Source: Bacteroidia bacterium
GTDB taxonomy: Bacteria > Bacteroidota > Bacteroidia > B-17B0 > Aurantibacillaceae
DNA: 49,737 bases
Reading direction: 5' to 3'
Assembly (NCBI GenBank): GCA_026415195.1
Contig: JAOAHO010000018.1
Location: 1-49,737 of the forward strand
The stretch's first letter is position 1. Every line of letters begins with the position of its first letter. The position numbers and the translations under genes are program-made. The notes below the pieces were generated by a model. The model searched no databases and was not told where the DNA came from. It saw only the letters and a list, made by a program, of their open reading frames with translations. Shown here piece after piece: positions 43,701 to 49,737 of this stretch.

Positions 43701-44701
43701 AAGGTTTGTCCGCAGTTATTTGATACATAAACATTTAGTGAATCGGTAGTTAATTGAGATAATGGTGTGGGGGTATTGGGATAGTTGGACCAATTAACAA
43801 TCCTGTAATCAAAGCTCAATCCTGAATTAGCTGCTATGGTTCCAATCTGAGGTGTTTGAGCTTTAGCTTGTGTAATAGAGGCAAAAAGATTACGTGTCAT
43901 ACCATTGGTTCCACCGGTTCCATGATTAGCCATTACTACCCAAGGATTCTGAATGTCGTTTTGCCAATTGGTGGGGAAGGTTAAAGAAGCGTTAAAATTT
44001 TCACTAAATGGAAGCGTTGTAACTTGATTGACTGTGAGTAATGCACTGTTGGTATTCACGGAACCAACACTGTTAGTCAATACACAACGGTATTGATATC
44101 CGTTCATGGTGGCAAGAATACCGTTAATGGTTAAGGTTTTGGTAGTTACACCATTATACATGGCAGAGTTGGTAAGATTAGTAAATCCTGTGCCGGTATT
44201 TTCCTGCCATTGGTAAGTTACGCCCGTAGTTGGTTGTCCGTCACAAACAAAATTTACTGTACCACCAGGGCATCCACCGGTATTGGAAGGATGGGTAACT
44301 ACCGTTGGGGCCCCCGGAAGGGTTGCCATAAGTTGTGTGGTGTGGCAAACAAATGAATTTGTACAGGCTGGGGGGCCGCTGGCCGAAACATGCAAGTAAT
44401 AGGTTCCGGTTGTTGAGATGGTTGCTGTTATGGGAGGGAAACCAAATACTATGGGGGTATTATTATTATCAGTTAGAGTGAGGTAAACACTTTGACTTCC
44501 AAATGCACTGAAGGTATAAACCCCCGTAAAATTTAAAGTCAGAACATTGTATTCACCGCCAAAAGTACAGGTATTGATATTAGTAAATGTTGGTATGGGC
44601 CCATTGACGGTCATAGCACCAAATTGAGCGGTACTGATACATTGTGCGCTCAAATCAAGGCTTATGCTTAATAACAGAAGAGAATAAATGATGTTTTTCA
44701 T
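40712..44701 (-). CDS. Large T9SS-secreted adhesin-like protein with Ig-like and CARDB-like repeats
   Basis: The 1329-residue protein has a signal peptide (about 1-19, ending LSAQ), an N-terminal pre-peptidase-like domain (about 20-125) and an Ig-like domain (about 133-225, with VTYQWQENTG). Two tandem copies of a 281-residue unit follow (about 230-510 and 511-790). Each unit joins a MAM/jelly-roll-like part (SLTFPxNWQN, DVDNINI) to a CARDB-like part (SSNQNVVVQIKNFGT). Several Ig/PKD-like cell-surface modules come next, with a further roughly 150-residue domain at about 930-1095. The C-terminus is a type A sorting domain (YPNPFKEYVILENQ, LPAGIYIYSW, KLIKE). It is a surface or secreted protein. 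Function, perhaps adhesion, is inferred only from architecture. Few charged residues and many Thr/Ser/Asn are typical of such proteins. Confidence 0.88.
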   Translation of the reverse strand: MKNIIYSLLLLSISLDLSAQCISTAQFGAMTVNGPIPTFTNINTCTFGGEYNVLTLNFTGVYTFSAFGSQSVYLTLTDNNNTPIVFGFPPITATISTTGTYYLHVSASGPPACTNSFVCHTTQLMATLPGAPTVVTHPSNTGGCPGGTVNFVCDGQPTTGVTYQWQENTGTGFTNLTNSAMYNGVTTKTLTINGILATMNGYQYRCVLTNSVGSVNTNSALLTVNQVTTLPFSENFNASLTFPTNWQNDIQNPWVVMANHGTGGTNGMTRNLFASITQAKAQTPQIGTIAANSGLSFDYRIVNWSNYPNTPTPLSQLTTDSLNVYVSNNCGQTFTLLGSINASNHNPSTSFANVSYALAAYAGQSLIFRFHAVRTASVPSDYYVDVDNINIVNLLPNDAGVSAFVEPPAGKPCYSSNQNVVVQIKNFGTNTLTTIPVKVLISGAATQTLSSTYNGNLAPNATTNFTVGSFNMTAAGTYSFKAFTEIIGDPNLNNDTLLPVITRTVVATATIPYMQDFNSSLTFPANWQNSLSDPWSVMANHGTNNSNGMSRNLWSSIVKAETDLMPIGPITPSTMLSFDYRYVDWASYPSTPTPTSQLVNDTMGVWISTNCGNTFSLLAAITGSNHVSSLNFANKLYSLATYSGQTVILKFKATRDPAQPSDYFIDVDNINIYNATAVDGGVSGIQSPVNGTCFTSNQNVAVVVQNYGTGSLTNIPVSVTIGGPVPTTISTIYTGTLAPGATVVVNVGTVNMSVGGVYTFTSSTNISGDGNNLNNSFSSNFTVSPMVSISGPTLACPGSSIILTASGSGIASYTWSSGQNTSSIVITPTSNVTYSVSVTGTNNCIVNSNPINITLGQNPTISVTGDNKCTGITGTLSASTSSGNTIYWYASPTSTTALASGNTFTTNAATTTTYYAQASSTAPGSILTTNAAGNGQLGNMFDVVALKNLTITGVDMHFSSAGVSTVEVWYRPGSFVGFETSNAGWTQVLTTTVNAPGTLGMLTTVPATFAIPVPAGQTYGIYVTTNGGPSVYYTNGTMLGNTYVQNSDIQVKEGKGGSYFNVTFTPRIFNGVLKYTGSGCSSPMTPVVFTVSPSPTINISPATPSICSGGSVVLTATGSATYTWNTGANTNSISVSPSVSTVYSVSGGATGCIGSASVNVQVVPGPSLIATANSGTQSASSISVCPNTNITMSVSGAQSYTWSNGSNAASFTLSPNTSTIFNVVGTNSAGCTSSAQVQVVVLICSGLYEIKPEHSNLYPNPFKEYVILENQIPGAVLNIRDALGRIVVSVKPENNKELIYLNSLPAGIYIYSWETNEGKKIKEGKLIKE

Positions 44702-44729
44702 ATTTTTGTAAAATTTTAAAGCAAAATTA
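44701..44729. promoter_or_regulatory. Face-to-face -7 elements in a 35-bp divergent gap
   Basis: TATTTTTG lies on the plus strand at 44701-44708 and TAATTTTG on the minus strand at 44722-44729. Each points inward, so the predicted start sites of the two divergent genes (T9SS cargo and TPR/PD40 gene) fall at nearly the same position, around 44715. Neither has a TTTG element at the standard distance, so support comes only from the -7 boxes. Confidence 0.4.
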
Positions 44730-44736
44730 ATAAAAT

Positions 44737-46329
44737 ATGTATCTTGGAATTGTTAAAATCAGAATATTTTATTTCTTATCCTTATTTGTTTTCATTTTTT
44801 CCCAATGGTCGTATGGTCAAAGCGACTTTAAAAAAAAACTTAACAAGGCAAATGAATTGTTCGCCAATGAAAATTTTGAAGAATCTTTGGAAATTTATCT
44901 GGAATTAAGCAAACTCCGCGACAGTACAAAAAATCATGACATAGATTATAAAATTGGCGTTTGTTACCTTAATACAAATATTAACAAATCCAAAGCCATA
45001 CCTTATTTACTAAAGTTCAAAAATAAAAACCCCGGGCATACACTAGTTACATTCCTTTTAGGGCGCGCTTATCAGTTTTCCGGTAACTTTGATGAGGCAA
45101 TCAAATATTTTGAAGAATACCTTTCCAAAGTAAAAGCTGATGATGCCATTAAAGCGGATGAAGTTAAACTGCATATCCAGCATTGCACCAATGCCAAAGA
45201 AATGACCAAGTATCCCGTTGACGTCTATTTTTTTAACCTTGGCAACGAAATCAATTCACCATACCCGGAATATTATCCCTTTGTGGATGAAAAAGAAAAT
45301 TTTATGCTTTTCAACAGCAAAAGGCCAAAAACCGAATATGAACAAAAAAATCCTAACGGCCAATTTCAAAATGGCATTTTCTTAAGTAAGGTGGAAGAGG
45401 GCAGATTTACCCAACCTCGCTTTGTGGGTGAACCTCTTTGTCCGTCTGAAAGCGGTAATGAAATTATTGGAATGAATGCTAAAGGGGATATAGTTCTGAT
45501 CATGTCTAACGATAAGGGGAAGTATAAGCTTTATAAATCTCATATTGACAGGAACGGAAAATTTTCAAAATTAGAACCCCTTCCTGAAAAAATCAATGAA
45601 AGCGGAGATGTGATTGCGGCATGCATCAACAATGAAGGTAATGAGATATATTTTGCTTCCGACAGAAAAGGCGGATTTGGTGGTACCGATTTATATGTTT
45701 GCAGAAAATTACCTAATGGAAAATGGGCTGAAGTACAAAATTTGGGCAGTGAAATCAATACTCCTTTTGATGAAGATTTCCCGAATTTGTCACCCGATGG
45801 TAAGACTCTTTATTTCAGTAGTAAAGGTTATTCCAGCATTGGTGGTTATGATATCTTTAAAGCTACCTGGAACGAAGAAAAAAAGAGATTTATGGGAGTT
45901 AAAAACTTAGGCTATCCCATTAATACCGTTTATGATGATATGAATTTTCGTGTTTCATATAATGGTAAATATGGCTATGTGGCCTCATTCCGAGGAGATA
46001 CCAAAGGTGACTTTGATATTTACCGAATTACGTTCAATGATGTGGAAGATGATTATACGGTGATCATTGGTTACATTCAATCAAAAGATAACAGTCCGAT
46101 TGAATTTAAAGATGTAATCGTAAGCGTTTATAATAGCATAACAAATGAATTGGTGGGAACATATCTACCTAACCCTGTATTGGGAAGGTTCATTATGATT
46201 TTACCTCCGGGAAAATACAACCTGGAATGCGAAGTACCGGGTTTTAAAACTTACAAAAAATATATTGAAATTTTGGATAAATCATCCTACCAAAAAGAAA
46301 TAAACACTACTTTGGTATTGGAAAAATAA
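44737..46329 (+). CDS. TPR/PD40 envelope protein without OmpA domain
   Basis: The 530-residue protein has a signal peptide or anchor (about 8-27, ending SYGQ), TPR-like helices (about 28-135) and PD40 beta-propeller blades (about 150-430, e.g. YFASDRKGGFGGTDLYV and YFSSKGYSSIGGYDIFKA). It ends with a carboxypeptidase-regulatory-like domain (about 442-525). It has the same order as the PorE-like protein at 4868-6925 but ends before the OmpA domain, so it cannot bind peptidoglycan in that way. It starts 35 bp from the divergent T9SS cargo gene and is followed after 12 bp by upp. Association with the envelope or with T9SS is inferred from architecture and neighbours. Confidence 0.86.
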   Translation: MYLGIVKIRIFYFLSLFVFIFSQWSYGQSDFKKKLNKANELFANENFEESLEIYLELSKLRDSTKNHDIDYKIGVCYLNTNINKSKAIPYLLKFKNKNPGHTLVTFLLGRAYQFSGNFDEAIKYFEEYLSKVKADDAIKADEVKLHIQHCTNAKEMTKYPVDVYFFNLGNEINSPYPEYYPFVDEKENFMLFNSKRPKTEYEQKNPNGQFQNGIFLSKVEEGRFTQPRFVGEPLCPSESGNEIIGMNAKGDIVLIMSNDKGKYKLYKSHIDRNGKFSKLEPLPEKINESGDVIAACINNEGNEIYFASDRKGGFGGTDLYVCRKLPNGKWAEVQNLGSEINTPFDEDFPNLSPDGKTLYFSSKGYSSIGGYDIFKATWNEEKKRFMGVKNLGYPINTVYDDMNFRVSYNGKYGYVASFRGDTKGDFDIYRITFNDVEDDYTVIIGYIQSKDNSPIEFKDVIVSVYNSITNELVGTYLPNPVLGRFIMILPPGKYNLECEVPGFKTYKKYIEILDKSSYQKEINTTLVLEK

Positions 46330-46341
46330 ATTAAAAATAAC

Positions 46342-46995
46342 ATGGTACATATTTTAACCAACTCTAATTCCGTTTTGAATGACTTTATTGCATTCCTCCG
46401 GGATATTGACTTACAAAAAAATCCCGTAATGTTTCGGGATCGCATGGAAATGTTTGGTATTATAGGGGGATATGAAATTAGTAAGACGCTGGATTATTAC
46501 ATTAAAGACATTCAAACGCCCCTGGGAATATCGAAAATGAATTTAGTTAATACTAAAATTATAATTGCGTCCATACTTCGTGCAGGGCTTCCCATGCACC
46601 AGGGTTTGTTGAAAGTATTTCCATATGCCGAAAATGCTTTTATCGGGGCCTACCGCAAGCATCATAAAAGCAATCTATTGGAAATAGCACTGGATTACTT
46701 ATCTTCTCCGTCATTGGAAGGAAGTACCCTCATTCTTTGCGACCCTATGCTGGCCACCGGAAAATCTATCGTTTTAACTCTTAAAGAAATGATTAAAAAA
46801 TTAGGCATGCCCCGTCATATTCATATTCTTTCCATAATTGCCTCCAAACAAGGCGTTGATTATGTGAAATCCGAACTGCCTTCGGCGCATTATACCCTTT
46901 GGTGCGGCGCCGTGGACGATGAACTTTCTTCACAATATTATATTGTGCCCGGGCTGGGTGACGCGGGCGATCTGGCTTACGGCCCCAAAATTTGA
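46342..46995 (+). CDS. upp: Uracil phosphoribosyltransferase
   Basis: Upp converts uracil and PRPP to UMP in pyrimidine salvage. The 217-residue protein shows the type I phosphoribosyltransferase PRPP loop LILCDPMLATGKSIVLT (about 131-147), a flexible loop region and the uracil-binding C-terminus YYIVPGLGDAGDLAYG. The N-terminal RDIDLQKNPVMFRDRMEMFG takes the place of the usual RxxxTxxxxFR motif, as in other Bacteroidota homologues. It lies between the TPR/PD40 gene and bshC; its stop codon overlaps the bshC start by 1 nt (TGATG). Confidence 0.94.
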   Translation: MVHILTNSNSVLNDFIAFLRDIDLQKNPVMFRDRMEMFGIIGGYEISKTLDYYIKDIQTPLGISKMNLVNTKIIIASILRAGLPMHQGLLKVFPYAENAFIGAYRKHHKSNLLEIALDYLSSPSLEGSTLILCDPMLATGKSIVLTLKEMIKKLGMPRHIHILSIIASKQGVDYVKSELPSAHYTLWCGAVDDELSSQYYIVPGLGDAGDLAYGPKI

Positions 46996-48575
46996 TGCTG
47001 AAATTTTTTCATTCCTATAGTCCTCCGTCACATACCCTCTATGCGGAATACCTTTCTGAAAAAGGAATTTATGAAGCTTATGTAAGTAAAAGCGTTGACC
47101 ATGTTTTATCGGAATTAAGTAAAAGAAAATTTCCCCGATCGCAAATCCATCAATCCGTTTTGGAACTGGCCTTCAAGGCAGGTTACACCGATGATAAAAT
47201 TTTAAGTCAAATAGAACGCATCAAGAATCCCGGCACTTTCTTTGTCATTACGGGGCATCAGTTATGCCTTGCCCTTGGCCCCGCTTTCATGTTAACCAAA
47301 ATAATTTCTGCAATTAAATTATCCCGTGAATTAAAAGGCAAATATCCAGAATTTGATTTTGTTCCTCTTTTCTGGATGGCTTCGGAAGACCACGATGTTG
47401 ACGAAATTTTACACTTTTCTTTGTTCGGAAAAACGGCATATATCAATAAAGAACCCTATAGGTTCCGCTTCTCGGGAAGTATCCAAACTCAAAAGATTGC
47501 GGAAGAACTCAGGATGTTTTTAAAAGAATTTAATTTCAACGATTTTCAATCCCAAATTATTCAGGAATTTTTGAATACCTATGAACATTCCATCGACTTA
47601 AGTGTGGCTACCGCAAAGCTTATTTATAAGTTATTTGGCGACGACGGTATTTTGGTTTTCGATGCCCAAAGCAAGGGCTTAAAATCGCAGGCCAAAGAAA
47701 TGTTTTTAAAGGAAGCAAGAGAAAATTTTATCTTTCACTCCCTAAATGCTTTTTATTCCGCAAGGAATTTGAAGTTTGCCGTTCATCCGCAAATTTTTAA
47801 TTTTTTCCTGGATGAAGGAGGGTTACGCATTAAACCTCTACCCGAAAATAAGACGCTTTCAAAAGCAAATCACAAACATTATGCTGTGGAATTATTGGAA
47901 CACATCATCATGCATGAACCGGAAAGAATAAGCCCGAATGTCCTTCTCAGAGTATTATATCAACAAATGATTTTGCCCTGTGTGGCATATGTGGGCGGAC
48001 CTGTCGAGGTCAATTATTGGGCACAAATGATACCCGTCTTTCATGCTCAGAATATTGTTTTCCCAAAGTTAATTCTCAGGCCTCAGGGTATTTTCATTAA
48101 AAAAAATATCATCGACTACCTTCAAAAAAATAAGATTGAACTGGAAGATCTTTCAAAGTTATCAACCGACGAATTGATAAAAAAATATGCCGTTTCCAAT
48201 GACGTTGAGATAGATTTTGAAGTTGAAAAAAAGAATTTGGAAATGTATTATGATAAGATTATTCAAGTCATTGCAAAAGCAGAAAATTCATTGAAGGGCG
48301 CTGCCGAATCCGAAAAAACAAAAGCCCTGAACGGTTTGTTATCATTAAGGGAAAAGTATCTGAGGGCACTGAAAAAAAAGAACGAGACGTTTGTGAATAA
48401 AATATCAGCCATACACCAGAAACTTTTTCCTCAAAATCAACTTAACGAACGGGTGATTTCCACCATGGAGCTATTATTGGATGCCCGAATCGAAGATTTT
48501 AAAACAGCATTTTATTCGAATGTCAGGGTATCAGAATATCCTGAGCTTCAAAAGTATTTTTATTATATTTATTGA
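46995..48575 (+). CDS. bshC: Bacillithiol biosynthesis cysteine-adding enzyme BshC
   Basis: BshC is thought to join cysteine to glucosaminyl-malate in the last step of bacillithiol synthesis. The 526-residue protein begins with a helical segment. It then has FFVITGHQLCLALGPAFMLTKI (seen as two adjoining motifs around residues 75-95) and WMASEDHDVDEI (about 126-137), both highly characteristic of the family. Later come YVGGPVEVNYWAQ (about 334-346) and a C-terminal coiled coil (about 410-480). The ATG at 46995 is preferred over the TTG one codon earlier. BshA and BshB are not in this window. The next gene, mqnE, starts 8 nt after its stop if the ATG is used. Confidence 0.94.
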   Translation: MLKFFHSYSPPSHTLYAEYLSEKGIYEAYVSKSVDHVLSELSKRKFPRSQIHQSVLELAFKAGYTDDKILSQIERIKNPGTFFVITGHQLCLALGPAFMLTKIISAIKLSRELKGKYPEFDFVPLFWMASEDHDVDEILHFSLFGKTAYINKEPYRFRFSGSIQTQKIAEELRMFLKEFNFNDFQSQIIQEFLNTYEHSIDLSVATAKLIYKLFGDDGILVFDAQSKGLKSQAKEMFLKEARENFIFHSLNAFYSARNLKFAVHPQIFNFFLDEGGLRIKPLPENKTLSKANHKHYAVELLEHIIMHEPERISPNVLLRVLYQQMILPCVAYVGGPVEVNYWAQMIPVFHAQNIVFPKLILRPQGIFIKKNIIDYLQKNKIELEDLSKLSTDELIKKYAVSNDVEIDFEVEKKNLEMYYDKIIQVIAKAENSLKGAAESEKTKALNGLLSLREKYLRALKKKNETFVNKISAIHQKLFPQNQLNERVISTMELLLDARIEDFKTAFYSNVRVSEYPELQKYFYYIY

Positions 48576-48583
48576 TCAATATT

Positions 48584-49702
48584 ATGCATGGCATTTTGTT
48601 AAATAAAACGATACTTGCAAACGGAACAAATAAAACCGACATTATAAAAAAAATACATGATGGCGAACGGCTTACGCCTGAAGAGGGGATACGGCTCTTT
48701 TATGATTTTTCCCTTCCTGAGCTTTCATACCTGGCTGAACTTGTTAACATTCGGAAGAGCGGCAATAAGGTGTATTTTAACCGGAATTTCCATATTGAAC
48801 CCACGAATGTATGTGTTTATACCTGTGCATTTTGCTCTTATTCTCGTCTTATCAAGCACAGGAGTGAGGGTTGGGAACTGAGCATAGAACAAATCCTTCA
48901 AAAAGTAAGGGAGTTCGACGGAAAGCCCGTTACCGAGGTGCACATCACCGGAGGAGTAATTCCTACTCAGGATTTAAAGTTTTATACAGAATTGTTCCAA
49001 AAGATAAAGCAGCATCGCCCTGAACTTCACATTAAAGCGTTGACCCCCGTGGAAATGCATTATATTTTTAAAAAAGCCAAAGTAACGGTGGAAGAAGGCC
49101 TCAAAATTCTGGCCGATGCAGGTTTGGACAGCATGCCCGGAGGCGGGGCAGAGCTATTTGATGAAGAAATCAGGGAAAAAATAGCAGGGGGGAAGTGTAG
49201 TTCGCAGGTGTGGCTGGATATACACCGTTCATGGCACAAAATGGGAAAAAAATCGAATGCCACCATGCTTTACGGGCATATTGAAAAATACGAACACCGA
49301 ATCGATCACATGGAACGCCTCCGTAGGTTGCAGGATGAAACCGCTGGATTCCAAGCATTTATTCCCCTGAAATTCAGGAATAAAAATAACCAGATGTCCG
49401 ATGTCCCCGAAGTGAGCGTCACCGAAGATTTAAAGAACTATGCCGTGGCAAGGATTTATCTGGATAATTTTCCCCATCTCAAGACCTATTGGGCCATGAT
49501 TGGGCGCGAGACCGCACAAATGGCGCTTCAATTCGGCTGTGATGACCTTGATGGAACCATAGACGATACGACCAAAATTTACAGCATGGCAGGCGCCGAA
49601 GAACAAAATCCGACGTTAACCACAGAACAAATAAAAAATATTATTATTTCTTCAGGCAAAATACCCGTGGAACGCGATAGTTTGTACCATATTCTTAACT
49701 GA
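48584..49702 (+). CDS. mqnE: Aminofutalosine synthase MqnE
   Basis: MqnE is a radical SAM enzyme of the futalosine pathway to menaquinone; it adds the adenosyl radical to the MqnA product to form aminofutalosine. The 372-residue protein has the radical SAM cluster motif Cys77-x3-Cys81-x2-Cys84 (CVYTCAFC), VTEVHITGGVIP and the GLDSMPGGGAELFD motif typical of MqnE/MqnC. It also has KFRNKNNQMSDVPEVSV and a C-terminal domain ending GAEEQNPTLTTEQIKNII. I use the ATG at 48584; a TTG at 48572 would overlap bshC by 4 nt and add four residues. It shows that this organism makes menaquinone by the futalosine route. Confidence 0.93.
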   Translation: MHGILLNKTILANGTNKTDIIKKIHDGERLTPEEGIRLFYDFSLPELSYLAELVNIRKSGNKVYFNRNFHIEPTNVCVYTCAFCSYSRLIKHRSEGWELSIEQILQKVREFDGKPVTEVHITGGVIPTQDLKFYTELFQKIKQHRPELHIKALTPVEMHYIFKKAKVTVEEGLKILADAGLDSMPGGGAELFDEEIREKIAGGKCSSQVWLDIHRSWHKMGKKSNATMLYGHIEKYEHRIDHMERLRRLQDETAGFQAFIPLKFRNKNNQMSDVPEVSVTEDLKNYAVARIYLDNFPHLKTYWAMIGRETAQMALQFGCDDLDGTIDDTTKIYSMAGAEEQNPTLTTEQIKNIIISSGKIPVERDSLYHILN

Positions 49703-49713
49703 ATGCTATACGA

Positions 49714-49737
49714 ATGAGTGAATACGCTTTTCCGGTG
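49714..49737 (+). CDS. Start of an unidentified gene, cut by the window end
   Basis: An open frame starts at ATG 49714, 11 nt after the mqnE stop, and reads MSEYAFPV before the window ends. Spacing fits the next gene of the upp-bshC-mqnE operon. Eight codons are too few to name a product. Confidence 0.45.

Overview
The window looks like a chromosomal segment of a low-GC Bacteroidota bacterium, probably near Flavobacteriales. Several observations support this. Two secreted proteins end in C-terminal domains of the type IX secretion system (T9SS). Most starts lack a Shine-Dalgarno sequence. At least five sites match the Bacteroidota promoter TTTG-N18-20-TAnnTTTG. Lineage-typical families occur (DUF6341/DUF6427, an IPExxxVDY-like protein, GSCFA, PD40/OmpA envelope proteins), along with genes for bacillithiol (bshC) and futalosine-route menaquinone (mqnE). 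No insertion sequence, prophage or CRISPR array was seen. The one stretch over 300 bp without a confident gene is 38234-38743.

Layout. 1-6925 (minus strand): a PorE-like TPR/PD40/OmpA lipid-envelope protein, recQ, a YwqK/MORN-type secreted protein, then a tightly coupled arsenic unit of thioredoxin-type arsC, a DUF2490 outer-membrane barrel and an aquaglyceroporin. 6976-8216: divergent small membrane genes. 8219-14090 (minus): a second TPR/PD40 protein, a methyltransferase and priA. 14139-16824 (minus): acpP-fabF-rnc-IPExxxVDY-like. 16936-17262: a histidine-rich membrane protein. 17397-21882 (plus): rimP-nusA-infB with a hairpin in the leader. 21959-23860 (minus): dnaK with an operator-like inverted repeat upstream.

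23980-32210 (plus): a run that begins with two membrane-anchored SGNH hydrolase-like proteins, a NodU/CmcH-type O-carbamoyltransferase, an SxtJ-like membrane protein and a 48-residue DUF5989-like membrane peptide. It continues with an RlmI-like methyltransferase, the CCA-adding enzyme and a GSCFA protein. The first five genes look like one system, probably carbamoylating and trimming a surface glycan or secondary metabolite. This is the best candidate in the window for a poorly described system. 32201-34601 (minus): a glycosyltransferase, an ECF-like sigma factor and rsmG, overlapping one another.

34673-40668: a HAD phosphatase, a gamma-carbonic-anhydrase-like protein, a response regulator with its kinase, tRNA-Val(UAC), a small T9SS cargo and a second (orphan) histidine kinase. 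40712-44701: a 1329-residue T9SS cargo with a 281-residue internal tandem duplication. 44737-49702 (plus): a third TPR/PD40 protein, upp, bshC and mqnE, with the first eight codons of a further gene at the window edge. Residue positions were counted by hand; family names rest on motif recognition and were not checked by database search.
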